Source of the DNA: Leclercia adecarboxylata
Lineage (GTDB): Bacteria > Pseudomonadota > Gammaproteobacteria > Enterobacterales > Enterobacteriaceae
Direction of reading: 5' to 3'
NCBI RefSeq assembly: GCF_006171285.1
Contig: NZ_CP040889.1
Span: 2,232,001 to 2,296,000 of the forward strand
DNA length: 64,000 nucleotides
The position numbers were made by a program, and so were the translations under genes. Below are positions 35,941-48,729 of this stretch, piece by piece; the first letter of the stretch is position 1; the number at the start of each line of letters is the position of its first letter. The notes under the pieces were generated by a model. It made no database searches and had not been told where the DNA came from. It was given only the letters and a program-made list of their open reading frames with translations.

Positions 35941-37548
35941 ATGAGTATTTCCTTGAAGAAGTCAGGGATGCTGAAGCTTGGTCTGAGCCTGGTAGCCATG
36001 ACTGTCGCAGCAAGCGTACAGGCAAAAACCCTGGTCTACTGTTCTGAAGGCTCGCCGGAAGGCTTTAACCCACAGCTCTTTACCTCTGGTACAACGTACG
36101 ATGCAAGCTCTGTACCTATCTATAACCGTCTGGTTGAATTCAAAACCGGTACCACGGAAGTTATTCCGGGTCTGGCAGAGAAGTGGGAAGTCAGCGAAGA
36201 CGGTAAAACCTATACCTTCCACCTGCGTCAGGGCGTGAAGTGGCAGGACAGCAAAGAATTCAAACCTACGCGCGATCTGAATGCAGACGACGTGGTGTTC
36301 TCCTTCGACCGCCAGAAAAATGCCCAGAACCCGTACCACAAAGTCTCCGGCGGCAGCTATGAGTACTTCGAAGGTATGGGTCTGCCGGATCTGATCAGCG
36401 AAATCAAAAAAGTGGACGACAAAACCGTTCAGTTCGTGCTGACCCGTCCGGAAGCGCCATTCCTGGCTGACCTGGCCATGGACTTCGCCTCTATTCTCTC
36501 TAAAGAGTATGCGGACAACATGCTGAAAGCCGGCACCCCGGAAAAAGTTGACCTGAACCCAATCGGTACCGGTCCGTTCCAGCTGTTGCAGTACCAGAAA
36601 GACTCCCGCATCCTGTACAAAGCGTTCGAAGGCTACTGGGGCACCAAGCCGCAGATCGACCGTCTGGTCTTCTCCATCACGCCTGACGCCTCCGTGCGTT
36701 ACGCCAAGCTGCAGAAGAACGAATGCCAGGTTATGCCGTACCCGAACCCGGCAGACATCGCGCGCATGAAGCAGGACAAAAACATCAACCTGCTGGAGCA
36801 GGCGGGTCTGAACGTTGGCTATCTCTCCTTCAACACCGAGAAGAAACCGTTTGATGACGTGAAAGTGCGTCAGGCGCTGACCTACGCGGTGAACAAAGAA
36901 GCGATCATTAAAGCGGTTTACCAGGGCGCTGGCGTTGCTGCCAAGAACCTGATCCCACCAACCATGTGGGGCTACAACGACGACGTTAAGGATTACACCT
37001 ATGACGTTGAGAAAGCGAAAGCGCTGCTGAAAGAAGCAGGCCAGGATAAAGGCTTCACCGTTGAGCTGTGGGCAATGCCAGTCCAGCGTCCATACAACCC
37101 GAACGCTCGCCGTATGGCCGAGATGGTTCAGGCTGACTGGGCTAAGATCGGCGTCCAGGCCAAGATCGTGACCTACGAGTGGGGCGAGTACCTGAAGCGT
37201 GCTAAAGCCGGTGAACACCAGGCTGTGATGATGGGCTGGACCGGTGACAACGGGGATCCGGATAACTTCTTCGCAACCCTGTTCAGCTGCGCCGCGGCGA
37301 AAGACGGTTCTAACTACTCTCGCTGGTGCTACAAGCCGTTTGAAGACCTGATTCAGCCGGCACGTGCTGCAGAAGATCACAACAAGCGTATCGAGCTGTA
37401 CAAACAGGCTCAGGTTGTGATGCATGACCAGGCTCCGGCGCTGATCGTGGCTCACTCCACCGTATATGAGCCAGTGCGTAAAGAAGTTAAAGGCTACGTG
37501 GTTGACCCACTGGGTAAACACCACTTCGAAAACGTCTCTGTTGAATAA
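35941..37548 (+). CDS. dppA: dipeptide-binding periplasmic protein DppA
   Basis: Periplasmic receptor for dipeptides (SBP_bac_5 family), which in E. coli also serves heme uptake and dipeptide chemotaxis through Tap. 535 residues, the E. coli length. The signal peptide is about 1-28 (cleaved after ASVQA), and the mature N-terminus is KTLVYCSEGSPEGFNPQ. It is preceded by GGAG and a CA-rich leader. First gene of dppABCDF; two REP units after it probably raise its message above that of the membrane genes. Confidence 0.97.
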   Translation: MSISLKKSGMLKLGLSLVAMTVAASVQAKTLVYCSEGSPEGFNPQLFTSGTTYDASSVPIYNRLVEFKTGTTEVIPGLAEKWEVSEDGKTYTFHLRQGVKWQDSKEFKPTRDLNADDVVFSFDRQKNAQNPYHKVSGGSYEYFEGMGLPDLISEIKKVDDKTVQFVLTRPEAPFLADLAMDFASILSKEYADNMLKAGTPEKVDLNPIGTGPFQLLQYQKDSRILYKAFEGYWGTKPQIDRLVFSITPDASVRYAKLQKNECQVMPYPNPADIARMKQDKNINLLEQAGLNVGYLSFNTEKKPFDDVKVRQALTYAVNKEAIIKAVYQGAGVAAKNLIPPTMWGYNDDVKDYTYDVEKAKALLKEAGQDKGFTVELWAMPVQRPYNPNARRMAEMVQADWAKIGVQAKIVTYEWGEYLKRAKAGEHQAVMMGWTGDNGDPDNFFATLFSCAAAKDGSNYSRWCYKPFEDLIQPARAAEDHNKRIELYKQAQVVMHDQAPALIVAHSTVYEPVRKEVKGYVVDPLGKHHFENVSVE

Positions 37549-37560
37549 TTAAAAGCAACG

Positions 37561-37627
37561 CCAGGCGGCGCTGCGCTTGCACTGGCCTACGGCATGTAGG
37601 CCGGGTAAGCGTAGCGCCACCCGGCAG
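37561..37627. repeat. REP pair (BIME) between dppA and dppB
   Basis: Two REP units in opposite orientation (CCAGGCGGCGCTGCGCTTGC type at 37561-37591, and GTAGGCCGGGTAAGCG type at about 37596-37627). Such elements after the binding-protein gene of an ABC operon commonly stabilise the upstream mRNA. Confidence 0.85.
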
Positions 37628-37725
37628 CAGTGCTTTATTCCCTCTCTGAAAGGGGAGGGAATAAGATTTGTGAGCAATACAGACGTCACGCCTTCCGGCG
37701 AGCGTCATTAGAGAGAATCCGGGTT

Positions 37726-38745
37726 ATGTTGCAGTTCATCCTCCGACGTCTGGGACTTGTTATCCCCACGTTTATCGGTATCACCCTTCTCACCTTCGCT
37801 TTTGTCCATATGATCCCCGGTGACCCGGTAATGATTATGGCGGGCGAGCGTGGCATTTCTCCTGAACGTCATGCACAGCTGTTGGCCGAACTGGGGCTGG
37901 ATAAGCCGATGTGGCAGCAGTATCTCCACTATATCTGGGGTGTGATGCATGGTGATTTAGGTATCTCGCTGAAAAGCCGTCTTCCGGTGTGGGAAGAGTT
38001 CGTACCACGATTTAAAGCGACGCTGGAACTCGGTGTCTGCGCCATGATTTTTGCCGTCGCCGTGGGTATCCCGGTGGGCGTGCTGGCTGCAGTAAAACGT
38101 GGCTCTATCTTTGATCACACCGCCGTTGGCCTGGCGCTGACCGGTTACTCCATGCCTATCTTCTGGTGGGGCATGATGCTGATCATGCTGGTATCGGTGC
38201 AGTTGAACCTGACTCCGGTCTCAGGGCGCGTCAGCGATATGGTCTTCCTTGATGACACCAACCCGCTGACCGGCTTTATGCTGATCGACACGGCTATCTG
38301 GGGCGAAGAGGGCAACTTTATTGATGCGCTGGCGCACATGATCCTGCCTGCGATGGTGCTCGGGACAATCCCGCTGGCGGTTATCGTGCGTATGACCCGT
38401 TCGTCGATGCTGGAAGTGCTGGGCGAGGATTATATCCGTACTGCCCGCGCCAAAGGGCTGACCCGCATGCGCGTGATTATCGTCCATGCGCTGCGTAACG
38501 CCATGCTGCCGGTGGTAACGGTTATCGGCCTGCAGGTGGGTACGCTGCTGGCAGGGGCGATCCTGACCGAAACTATTTTCTCCTGGCCGGGCCTGGGTCG
38601 CTGGCTGATTGACGCACTGCAGCGCCGTGACTATCCGGTTGTGCAGGGCGGTGTGCTGCTGGTGGCGACGATGATTATCCTCGTTAACCTGCTGGTCGAT
38701 TTGCTGTACGGCGTGGTGAACCCGCGTATTCGTCATAAGAAGTAA
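37726..38745 (+). CDS. dppB: dipeptide ABC transporter permease DppB
   Basis: Inner-membrane permease. The ATG at 37726 (MLQFILRRLGLVIPTF) gives 339 residues, the E. coli length; the in-frame extension upstream overlaps the dppA-dppB spacer and is rejected. About six membrane segments. The coupling motif EDYIRTARAKGLTRMRVIIVHALRNA is followed by the rest of the BPD_transp_1 domain. dppC begins 9 bp downstream. Confidence 0.96.
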   Translation: MLQFILRRLGLVIPTFIGITLLTFAFVHMIPGDPVMIMAGERGISPERHAQLLAELGLDKPMWQQYLHYIWGVMHGDLGISLKSRLPVWEEFVPRFKATLELGVCAMIFAVAVGIPVGVLAAVKRGSIFDHTAVGLALTGYSMPIFWWGMMLIMLVSVQLNLTPVSGRVSDMVFLDDTNPLTGFMLIDTAIWGEEGNFIDALAHMILPAMVLGTIPLAVIVRMTRSSMLEVLGEDYIRTARAKGLTRMRVIIVHALRNAMLPVVTVIGLQVGTLLAGAILTETIFSWPGLGRWLIDALQRRDYPVVQGGVLLVATMIILVNLLVDLLYGVVNPRIRHKK

Positions 38746-38754
38746 GGGGCCATC

Positions 38755-39651
38755 ATGTCACAAGTTACTGCAAATAAAGCTGCACCGGTGCCAATGACGC
38801 CGCTGCAGGAGTTCTGGCACTACTTCAAGCGCAACAAAGGCGCAGTGGTGGGGCTGGTTTACGTTTCCATCATGATTTTGATTGCGGTGTTTGCGAACGT
38901 GCTGGCGCCGTATAACCCGGCGGATCAGTTCCGCGACGTGCTGCTGGCCCCGCCAGCCTGGCAGGAGGGTGGAACATTTGCCCACCTGCTGGGGACCGAC
39001 GACGTGGGCCGCGACGTGCTCTCCCGTCTGATGTACGGTGCACGTTTGTCACTGCTGGTTGGCTGTCTGGTGGTGGTACTCTCGCTGATCCTCGGCGTGG
39101 TGCTGGGCCTGATCGCCGGTTACTTTGGCGGCCTGATTGATAACACCATTATGCGTGTTGTCGACATCATGCTGGCCCTGCCAAGCTTGCTGCTGGCGCT
39201 GGTGCTGGTGGCGATCTTCGGCCCGTCAATCGGCAACGCCGCGCTCGCCCTGACGTTCGTTGCGCTCCCACACTACGTGCGATTAACCCGTGCGGCGGTG
39301 CTGGTGGAAGTGAACCGCGACTACGTCACCGCGTCTCGCGTGGCGGGTGCCGGTGCGATGCGCCAGATGTTCGTCAACATTCTTCCTAACTGCCTTGCGC
39401 CGCTGATTGTCCAGGCGTCGCTCGGTTTCTCTAACGCCATTCTCGATATGGCCGCTCTTGGCTTCCTTGGCATGGGTGCGCAGCCGCCAACACCGGAGTG
39501 GGGCACCATGCTCTCCGACGTGTTGCAGTTCGCGCAAAGCGCCTGGTGGGTCGTGACCTTCCCGGGTCTGGCGATCCTGCTGACGGTGCTGGCATTTAAC
39601 CTGATGGGTGATGGTCTGCGTGATGCACTTGATCCCAAACTGAAGCAGTAA
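38755..39651 (+). CDS. dppC: dipeptide ABC transporter permease DppC
   Basis: Second permease (298 residues; E. coli DppC is 300). It has an OppC-type N-terminal segment, about six membrane helices and the EAA-type loop [39 protein letters not shown] is the conserved DppC/OppC signature. It pairs with DppB to form the channel. Confidence 0.96.
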   Translation: MSQVTANKAAPVPMTPLQEFWHYFKRNKGAVVGLVYVSIMILIAVFANVLAPYNPADQFRDVLLAPPAWQEGGTFAHLLGTDDVGRDVLSRLMYGARLSLLVGCLVVVLSLILGVVLGLIAGYFGGLIDNTIMRVVDIMLALPSLLLALVLVAIFGPSIGNAALALTFVALPHYVRLTRAAVLVEVNRDYVTASRVAGAGAMRQMFVNILPNCLAPLIVQASLGFSNAILDMAALGFLGMGAQPPTPEWGTMLSDVLQFAQSAWWVVTFPGLAILLTVLAFNLMGDGLRDALDPKLKQ

Positions 39652-39661
39652 GAGGCACGAG

Positions 39662-40645
39662 ATGGCGTTATTAAATGTAGATAAATTATCGGTGCACTTC
39701 GGTGACGTAGGCTCCGAGTTTCGCGCCGTAGACCGTGTTAGCTACAGCGTAAATCAGGGTGAAGTGGTCGGCATTGTTGGTGAGTCTGGTTCCGGTAAGT
39801 CGGTGAGCTCATTGGCTATCATGGGACTGATTGATTTTCCCGGCCGCGTGATGGCGGAAAACCTGGAATTTAACGGGCAGGATCTGAAGCGCATTTCTGA
39901 AAAAGAGCGCCGCAATCTGGTCGGCGCCGAAGTGGCGATGATCTTCCAGGATCCGATGACCAGCCTTAATCCGTGCTACACCGTCGGCTTCCAGATCATG
40001 GAAGCGATCAAGGTGCATCAGGGCGGTAACAAGAAAACCCGTCGCCAGCGGGCGATCGACCTGCTGAACCAGGTGGGTATTCCTGACCCGGCCTCGCGTC
40101 TGGATGTCTATCCGCACCAGCTCTCCGGCGGGATGAGCCAGCGTGTGATGATCGCTATGGCGATCGCCTGCCGTCCAAAACTGCTGATTGCCGATGAACC
40201 GACAACCGCGCTGGACGTGACCATTCAGGCACAGATCATCGAGCTGCTGCTGGAGTTACAGCAGAAAGAGAACATGGCGCTGATCCTGATCACCCATGAC
40301 CTGGCGTTAGTGGCCGAAGCGGCGCATAAGATCATCGTGATGTATGCCGGGCAGGTAGTGGAAACCGGCAGTTCGCACGATATCTTCCGCGCGCCGCGTC
40401 ACCCCTATACCCAGGCGCTGCTGCGTGCCTTGCCGGAGTTTGCCCAGGATAAGGCGCGTCTGGCGTCACTGCCGGGCGTGGTACCGGGGAAATACGACCG
40501 CCCGACCGGCTGTCTGCTGAACCCGCGTTGCCCGTATGCCACGGACAAATGCCGCACCGATGAGCCGGATCTCTATACGCTCAGCGACGGTCGTCAGTCT
40601 AAATGTCACTACCCACTCGATGATGCCGGGAGGCCCACACTATGA
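39662..40645 (+). CDS. dppD: dipeptide ABC transporter ATP-binding protein DppD
   Basis: Peripheral ATPase of 327 residues. Walker A is GESGSGKS (about 41-48), the signature LSGGMSQR, and Walker [13 protein letters not shown]. The C-terminal oligopeptide-transporter extension has the cysteines [14 protein letters not shown], which bind a 4Fe-4S cluster in related DppD proteins. It overlaps dppF by 4 bp (ATGA). Confidence 0.97.
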   Translation: MALLNVDKLSVHFGDVGSEFRAVDRVSYSVNQGEVVGIVGESGSGKSVSSLAIMGLIDFPGRVMAENLEFNGQDLKRISEKERRNLVGAEVAMIFQDPMTSLNPCYTVGFQIMEAIKVHQGGNKKTRRQRAIDLLNQVGIPDPASRLDVYPHQLSGGMSQRVMIAMAIACRPKLLIADEPTTALDVTIQAQIIELLLELQQKENMALILITHDLALVAEAAHKIIVMYAGQVVETGSSHDIFRAPRHPYTQALLRALPEFAQDKARLASLPGVVPGKYDRPTGCLLNPRCPYATDKCRTDEPDLYTLSDGRQSKCHYPLDDAGRPTL

Positions 40646-41655
40646 GTACGCAAGAGGCCACCATGCAACAGCCGCTGTTGCAGGCTATCGATCTGAAAAA
40701 ACACTATCCGGTGAAGAAGGGGATGTTTGCCCCTGAGCGCCTGGTGAAAGCGCTGGATGGCGTCTCCTTTACCCTCGAGCGCGGTAAAACGCTGGCGGTG
40801 GTGGGGGAGTCCGGCTGTGGGAAATCCACGCTGGGCCGTCTGCTGACCATGATTGAAACCCCGACTGGGGGCGAGCTTTACTATCAGGGGCAGGATCTGC
40901 TCAAGCACGATCCTAACGCGCAGAAACTGCGTCGCCAGAAAATCCAGATTGTGTTCCAGAACCCGTATGGTTCGCTGAACCCGCGTAAAAAGGTGGGGCA
41001 GATTCTGGAGGAGCCACTGCAGATCAACTCTACGCTGAGCAAAGAGCAGCGTCGCGAGAAGGCGCTGGCGATGATGGCCAAGGTGGGGCTCAAGACCGAG
41101 CACTACGATCGCTATCCGCATATGTTCTCCGGCGGCCAGCGTCAGCGTATCGCTATCGCCCGTGGTCTGATGCTCGACCCGGACGTGGTGATCGCCGATG
41201 AACCGGTCTCCGCGCTGGACGTTTCCGTCCGTGCGCAGGTGCTGAACCTGATGATGGATCTGCAGCAGGATTTAGGTCTGTCGTACGTCTTCATCTCTCA
41301 CGACCTGTCGGTGGTGGAACACATTGCGGATGAAGTGATGGTGATGTATCTGGGCCGCTGCGTGGAGAAGGGAACCAAGGATCAGATCTTTAATAACCCG
41401 CGCCATCCGTATACGCAGGCGTTGCTCTCTGCGACGCCACGTCTGAACCCGGATGCACGTCTGGAGCGCATTAAGCTGACCGGCGAGCTGCCAAGCCCGC
41501 TTAATCCGCCGCCGGGTTGTGCCTTCAACGCCCGCTGCCGTCGTCGCTTTGGGCCGTGCACCCAGCTGCAACCGCAGTTAAAAGACTACGGCGGACAACT
41601 GGTAGCCTGCTTTGCGGTCGACCAGGACGAAAACGGGGAGAAGCCTCAGGCGTAA
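40642..41655 (+). CDS. dppF: dipeptide ABC transporter ATP-binding protein DppF
   Basis: Second ATPase of the importer (337 residues; E. coli 334). Walker A GESGCGKS, signature FSGGQRQR, Walker [12 protein letters not shown], and a Cys-containing C-terminal motif [14 protein letters not shown]. Last gene of the operon, followed by a strong palindromic terminator. The next gene is coaA, which is not the E. coli neighbour. Confidence 0.97.
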   Translation: MSTQEATMQQPLLQAIDLKKHYPVKKGMFAPERLVKALDGVSFTLERGKTLAVVGESGCGKSTLGRLLTMIETPTGGELYYQGQDLLKHDPNAQKLRRQKIQIVFQNPYGSLNPRKKVGQILEEPLQINSTLSKEQRREKALAMMAKVGLKTEHYDRYPHMFSGGQRQRIAIARGLMLDPDVVIADEPVSALDVSVRAQVLNLMMDLQQDLGLSYVFISHDLSVVEHIADEVMVMYLGRCVEKGTKDQIFNNPRHPYTQALLSATPRLNPDARLERIKLTGELPSPLNPPPGCAFNARCRRRFGPCTQLQPQLKDYGGQLVACFAVDQDENGEKPQA

Positions 41656-41661
41656 GTCATA

Positions 41662-41689
41662 AAAAAACCGGCGAATTCGCCGGTTTTTT
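41662..41689. terminator. bidirectional terminator between dppF and coaA
   Basis: The perfect palindrome AACCGGCGAATTCGCCGGTT is flanked by A5 and T6. It can end both convergent transcripts. Confidence 0.9.
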
Positions 41690-41704
41690 ATTGGATGCGC
41701 GACA

Positions 41705-42655
41705 CTATTTTCGTAATCGGATCTGGTCGACAGCGTGTTTTTCACTTTTGGTGAGGATCAGGCTGGCGCGCTCACGCGTCGGGAGAATGTTCTCTTTCAG
41801 GTTCACGTAGTTGATCTCATTCCACAGTGCGGTCGCCACATTAACAGCCTCTTCTTTTGAGAGCTGGGCGTAGTTGTGGAAATAAGAGTCAGGATCGGTG
41901 AACGCCCCTTCGCGGAACTTCAGGAAGCGGTTGATGTACCAGTTTTGCAATAAGTCTTCCGGGGCATCGACATAAATAGAGAAGTCGACAAAGTCAGAGA
42001 CAAAGACATGATGCGGGTCATGAGGGTAGTCCATCCCGCTTTGCAGAACATTTAACCCTTCCAGAATCAGAATGTCCGGCTGCACCACCGTTTTGTCCCC
42101 GTCCGGGATGCGGTCGTAGATCAGATGCGAATAGACCGGAGCCGTAACGTTCGGCGCGCCGGATTTCAAATCTGAAACGAATTTCACCAGACGATGCATA
42201 TCATAAGAGAGCGGGAAGCCTTTCTTCTTCATCAGGCCGCGTTCTTTTAACACTTCGTTGGGGTGCAGGAAGCCGTCGGTGGTGATCAGCTCAACGCTGC
42301 GATGCTCCGGCCAACGGCTCAGCAGCGCCTGCAGCACGCGCGCGGTGGTGCTTTTACCCACGGCCACGCTGCCGGCGATACTGATGATATAAGGAATGCG
42401 CTGCCCATTAGTCCCGAGGAACTGCTCCAGGACGGCCTGTCGACGAAGGTTGGAACTGATATAGAAATTCAGCAAACGCGACAGAGGCAAATAAATTTCG
42501 GCGACTTCTTCAAGCGACAGGTCTTCGTTTATCCCTTTTAACCGTGCGATTTCGCCTTCCGTTAAGGTCATCGGGACGGAATCACGCAGAGCAGCCCACT
42601 GGCTGCGGCTAAACTGGAGATAAGGCGTCATTAACGTTTGCTCTTTTTTGCTCAT
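41705..42655 (-). CDS. coaA: pantothenate kinase CoaA (type I)
   Basis: Catalyses the first, feedback-controlled step of coenzyme A synthesis, pantothenate to 4'-phosphopantothenate. The ATG at 42655 ([15 protein letters not shown]) gives 316 residues, the E. coli length. The P-loop GSVAVGKS is at 95-102. The CoA-sensing and substrate loops are recognisable as [23 protein letters not shown] and YSHLIYD. It is convergent with dppF, while its 5' side faces the thrU-tufB operon, as in E. coli. Only its downstream neighbour (birA in E. coli) has changed. Confidence 0.96.
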   Translation of the reverse strand: MSKKEQTLMTPYLQFSRSQWAALRDSVPMTLTEGEIARLKGINEDLSLEEVAEIYLPLSRLLNFYISSNLRRQAVLEQFLGTNGQRIPYIISIAGSVAVGKSTTARVLQALLSRWPEHRSVELITTDGFLHPNEVLKERGLMKKKGFPLSYDMHRLVKFVSDLKSGAPNVTAPVYSHLIYDRIPDGDKTVVQPDILILEGLNVLQSGMDYPHDPHHVFVSDFVDFSIYVDAPEDLLQNWYINRFLKFREGAFTDPDSYFHNYAQLSKEEAVNVATALWNEINYVNLKENILPTRERASLILTKSEKHAVDQIRLRK

Positions 42656-42949
42656 AAGCATGCTTGAGTGAGGCGTCTCATCCCACAACAGAGGCTAGCC
42701 ATGCGGGGTATGGCGCATCACATAATAGTTAATTTTGGACAATGGGCAGGAGGGTAACACCAGATGAGCCGAATAATAAGAAAAAATATGGCTCCATGTT
42801 ACGTTAAGCGGGAATCGTCACAGACCGGGTTTGGGCCCCTTTCACGGCAGTATATGGTGAATATTTGCGCGTGCTTGCCTGAAAATACAGCGTTATTCTC
42901 TCTTCTCGCACAAAATGTGAGCGAAAGAACAATTTATGCAAATTTTTAG
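42656..42949. other. upstream region of coaA and the tRNA-tufB operon
   Basis: No gene is supported here; a 61-codon open frame overlaps the promoter and has no ribosome site. AT-rich stretches just before the tRNA promoter (AATTTATGCAAATTTT) may act as UP-element and Fis sites, which are known for this operon in E. coli. Confidence 0.5.
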
Positions 42950-42978
42950 TTGCATGACTGCCCATGTCTCCATAGAAT
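42950..42978 (+). promoter_or_regulatory. promoter of the thrU-tyrU-glyT-thrT-tufB operon
   Basis: TTGCAT - 17 bp - TAGAAT, followed by a GC-rich discriminator (GCGCGC) typical of stringently controlled stable-RNA promoters. It lies 15 bp before the first tRNA. Confidence 0.85.
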
Positions 42979-42992
42979 GCGCGCTACTTGAT

Positions 42993-43068
<76 letters not shown>

Positions 43069-43076
43069 TCAAGTCC

Positions 43077-43161
<85 letters not shown>

Positions 43162-43278
43162 CTTTCTGGCAGCGTTAACGCCGCCGGAGTTGGTTGAAAA
43201 AATTAACCAGCTCGAACTTAAAAAGAGAGAAATCTCTTTTTTTGTTACAGAAAGAACTGGGTAGCCGAGTTTCAGGAT

Positions 43279-43353
<75 letters not shown>

Positions 43354-43359
43354 ATACGT

Positions 43360-43435
43360 GCTGATATGGCTCAGTTGGTAGAGCGCACCCTTGGTAAGGG
43401 TGAGGTCCCCAGTTCGACTCTGGGTATCAGCACCA
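43360..43435 (+). tRNA. thrT: tRNA-Thr (anticodon GGU)
   Basis: 76-nt cloverleaf with encoded CCA. The acceptor stem is GCTGATA / TATCAGC and the anticodon loop is TTGGTAA. Six bases after glyT; last tRNA before tufB. Confidence 0.97.
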
Positions 43436-43517
43436 CTTCACTTCTCCCTCCCGTTTCTCTCTGTTTCAATTTAAATGTATTCAACAGTTCAGGCATTTCG
43501 CCTGGTTGATGTGGTGA

Positions 43518-44738
<1,221 letters not shown>

Positions 44739-44768
44739 TTGCTGATAACATTTGACGCAATGCGCATG

Positions 44769-44795
44769 AAAAGGGCATCATTTGATGCCCTTTTT
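44769..44795 (+). terminator. tufB terminator
   Basis: Stem AAAGGGCATCA / TGATGCCCTTT followed by T. Confidence 0.9.
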
Positions 44796-44967
44796 GCACG
44801 CTTTCACATCAGAACCTGGCTCATCAGTGATTATTTTTGTCATAATCATTGCTGAGACAGGCTCTGCAGAGAGCGTATAATCCGAAAAGCGATTAAGCGT
44901 TTCGATTTGGTTTGCCTCGCGCTCGCGGGGTGAAAATGTTTGTAGAATACTTCTGACAGGTTGGTTT

Positions 44968-45351
44968 ATGAGTGCGAATACCGAAGCTCAAGGGAGCGGG
45001 CGCGGCCTGGAAGCGATGAAATGGGTAGTGGTAGCCGTATTGTTGATCGTGGCAATCGTTGGCAACTACCTGTATCGCGACATGATGCTGCCGCTACGCG
45101 CGCTTGCAGTGGTAATTCTGATTGCTGCAGCGGGTGGTGTCGCGCTGTTGACGACCAAAGGTAAAGCGACCGTCGCTTTTGCCCGCGAAGCGAGAACGGA
45201 AGTCCGTAAGGTCATTTGGCCGACTCGCCAGGAAACATTGCACACCACGCTGATCGTAGCTGCGGTTACCGCTGTAATGTCACTGATCCTGTGGGGACTG
45301 GATGGTATTCTGGTTCGCCTGGTATCCTTTATCACTGGCCTGAGGTTCTGA
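44968..45351 (+). CDS. secE: preprotein translocase subunit SecE
   Basis: Inner-membrane subunit that clamps SecY in the SecYEG channel. 127 residues with three membrane segments (about 19-36, 45-63 and 93-120), the gamma-proteobacterial form. The conserved amphipathic helix and hinge [20 protein letters not shown] (residues 73-92) precede the last helix. One base separates its stop codon from the nusG start, the usual secE-nusG operon. A TGTAGAAT at 44941-44948 could be an extended -10 for this pair. Confidence 0.96.
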   Translation: MSANTEAQGSGRGLEAMKWVVVAVLLIVAIVGNYLYRDMMLPLRALAVVILIAAAGGVALLTTKGKATVAFAREARTEVRKVIWPTRQETLHTTLIVAAVTAVMSLILWGLDGILVRLVSFITGLRF

Positions 45352-45352
45352 G

Positions 45353-45898
45353 ATGTCTGAAGCCCCTAAAAAGCGCTGGTACGTCGTTCAGGCGTTTTCC
45401 GGTTTTGAAGGCCGCGTAGCAACGTCGCTGCGTGAGCATATCAAATTACACAACATGGAAGAGTTGTTTGGTGAAGTTATGGTTCCGACCGAAGAAGTGG
45501 TCGAGATCCGTGGCGGCCAGCGTCGCAAAAGCGAGCGCAAATTCTTCCCGGGTTACGTGCTTGTTCAGATGGTGATGAACGATGCAAGCTGGCACTTAGT
45601 GCGCAGCGTCCCGCGCGTAATGGGCTTTATCGGCGGCACGTCTGACCGTCCGGCGCCAATCAGCGATAAAGAAGTTGATGCGATTATGAACCGCCTGCAG
45701 CAGGTTGGTGATAAGCCGCGTCCGAAAACGCTGTTTGAACCGGGTGAAATGGTACGTGTTAATGACGGTCCGTTTGCTGACTTTAACGGCGTGGTTGAAG
45801 AAGTGGACTACGAAAAGTCCCGCCTGAAAGTTTCTGTTTCTATCTTCGGTCGTGCGACCCCGGTAGAACTGGACTTTGCCCAGGTAGAAAAAGCCTAA
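45353..45898 (+). CDS. nusG: transcription termination/antitermination factor NusG
   Basis: 181-residue protein that binds RNA polymerase through its NGN domain (about 1-120) and Rho or ribosomal S10 through its C-terminal KOW domain (about 128-181, [21 protein letters not shown]). Length and sequence match E. coli. Translated immediately after secE. Confidence 0.97.
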   Translation: MSEAPKKRWYVVQAFSGFEGRVATSLREHIKLHNMEELFGEVMVPTEEVVEIRGGQRRKSERKFFPGYVLVQMVMNDASWHLVRSVPRVMGFIGGTSDRPAPISDKEVDAIMNRLQQVGDKPRPKTLFEPGEMVRVNDGPFADFNGVVEEVDYEKSRLKVSVSIFGRATPVELDFAQVEKA

Positions 45899-45929
45899 GA
45901 AGCCGATCAAAAAAGCGACGATTTAAACG

Positions 45930-45958
45930 TTGCACAGGGCGCGAGATTGGAATACAAT
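45930..45958 (+). promoter_or_regulatory. rplKA (L11) promoter
   Basis: TTGCAC - 17 bp - TACAAT. It overlaps an inverted repeat GGCGCGA / TCGCGCC that may also act as the nusG terminator. The same arrangement is known for the E. coli L11 promoter. Confidence 0.75.
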
Positions 45959-46004
45959 TTCGCGCCTTTTGTTTTTATGGATCGTATCCGTAAAACGAAT
46001 TTTA

Positions 46005-47190
<1,186 letters not shown>

Positions 47191-47194
47191 TGCC

Positions 47195-47223
47195 TTTACG
47201 TGGGCGGTGGATTTGTCTACAAT
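47195..47223 (+). promoter_or_regulatory. rplJ (L10) promoter
   Basis: TTTACG - 17 bp - TACAAT lies immediately after the rplA stop codon. This is the start of the L10 operon (rplJ, rplL, rpoB, rpoC), as in E. coli. Confidence 0.75.
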
Positions 47224-47270
47224 CTTACCCCCACGTTTGCTAACAATAGTTAGCGGCTAAAAGATTTGTT

Positions 47271-47352
47271 CGTTGGAGCCTGGCCTAATCCAGGCCTCCG
47301 TCGAAGACCGCAGGTGTTTCGTAAGAGACTTAATCCCCTGCGTAGACGGTGA
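47271..47352 (+). promoter_or_regulatory. L10 leader (L10-L12 autoregulatory RNA)
   Basis: Two nested structures are visible: GGAG-CCTGG / CCAGG-CCTCC (47275-47299) and a long arm with CCGTC / GACGG and GCAGG / CCTGC. The L10-L7/L12 complex binds this leader in E. coli and represses rplJ and rplL translation. It lies about 130-210 nt before rplJ. Confidence 0.75.
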
Positions 47353-47481
47353 CAGAACGCTAAGATTATTTTTGGATACTCTGGCTTGTTTCTGCTCACC
47401 GTATTAAGACGCTCCTCCCGTTGGGAAGAGTGAAGTGAGTTCCGGAACATGAGTTCCGGCAAACATCCAGGAGCAAAGCTA

Positions 47482-47979
47482 ATGGCTTTAAATCTTCAAG
47501 ACAAACAAGCGATTGTTGCTGAAGTCAGCGAAGTAGCCAAAGGCGCGCTGTCTGCAGTAGTTGCGGATTCCCGTGGCGTTACTGTAGATAAAATGACTGA
47601 ACTGCGTAAAGCAGGTCGTGAAGCTGGCGTTTACATGCGTGTTGTTCGTAACACCCTGCTGCGCCGCGTAGTTGAAGGTACTCAGTTCGAGTGCCTGAAA
47701 GACACGTTTGTTGGTCCAACCTTGATTGCATACTCTATGGAACACCCGGGCGCTGCTGCTCGTCTGTTCAAAGAGTTCGCGAAAGCGAATGCAAAATTCG
47801 AGGTTAAAGCTGCAGCCTTTGAAGGTGAGTTGATCCCGGCATCGCAAATCGATCGCCTGGCAACCCTGCCGACCTACGAAGAAGCAATTGCACGCCTGAT
47901 GGCAACCATGAAAGAAGCTTCGGCTGGCAAACTGGTTCGCACTCTGGCTGCTGTTCGCGATGCGAAAGAAGCTGCTTAA
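47482..47979 (+). CDS. rplJ: 50S ribosomal protein L10
   Basis: 165 residues from the ATG at 47482 ([15 protein letters not shown]), the E. coli length; in-frame codons further upstream are leader. Base of the L7/L12 stalk: the N-terminal rRNA-binding domain is followed by a C-terminal helix ([22 protein letters not shown]) that binds L7/L12 dimers. CAGGAGCAAAGCTA precedes the start. Confidence 0.98.
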
Positions 47980-48045
47980 TAGCAGTCATCTTTATCAAGT
48001 ATTCGCTTACGTATAAACTTATTCTGATTTTCAGGAACAATTTAA

Positions 48046-48411
<366 letters not shown>

Positions 48412-48450
48412 GCCAACCCTTCCGGTTGCAGCCTGAGAAATTAGGCTGAT

Positions 48451-48484
48451 GGCTGGTGACTTTTTAGTCACCAGCCTTTTTGCG
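48451..48484 (+). terminator. rplL-rpoB attenuator
   Basis: 11-bp stem GGCTGGTGACT / AGTCACCAGCC with a T4 loop and T5 tail. In E. coli a partial terminator here lets about one in five transcripts proceed to rpoBC. The remaining ~245 bp before rpoB contain no gene and are the region where E. coli has RNase III processing. Confidence 0.9.
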
Positions 48485-48729
48485 CTGTAAGGCGCCAGTA
48501 GCGTTTCACACTGTTTGACTGCTGGTTGTCCTGACAATGCTTGTTTCTATCGACGTCTTAATATACTGCGACAGGGTGCTCGCTCTGGGTAAATCGCAAT
48601 GAAATGGTTTAAGCGTGATAGCAACAGGCATTGCGGAAAGTGTTCGATTTTCCGATCAACAAAATGGTGTTGCACAAACTGTCCGCCAATGGACAGATGG
48701 GTCGACTTGTCAGCGAGCTGAGGAACCCT

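Noticed and set aside
42764..42949. 61-codon frame between coaA and thrU
   Set aside because: It ends at the tRNA operon promoter, lacks a ribosome site, and lies in the region expected to hold UP and Fis sites.
45938..45967. Plain intrinsic terminator after nusG
   Set aside because: The inverted repeat GGCGCGA/TCGCGCC overlaps a near-consensus promoter (TTGCAC-17-TACAAT) for rplKA, so I annotated the promoter and mention the terminator only as a possible second role.
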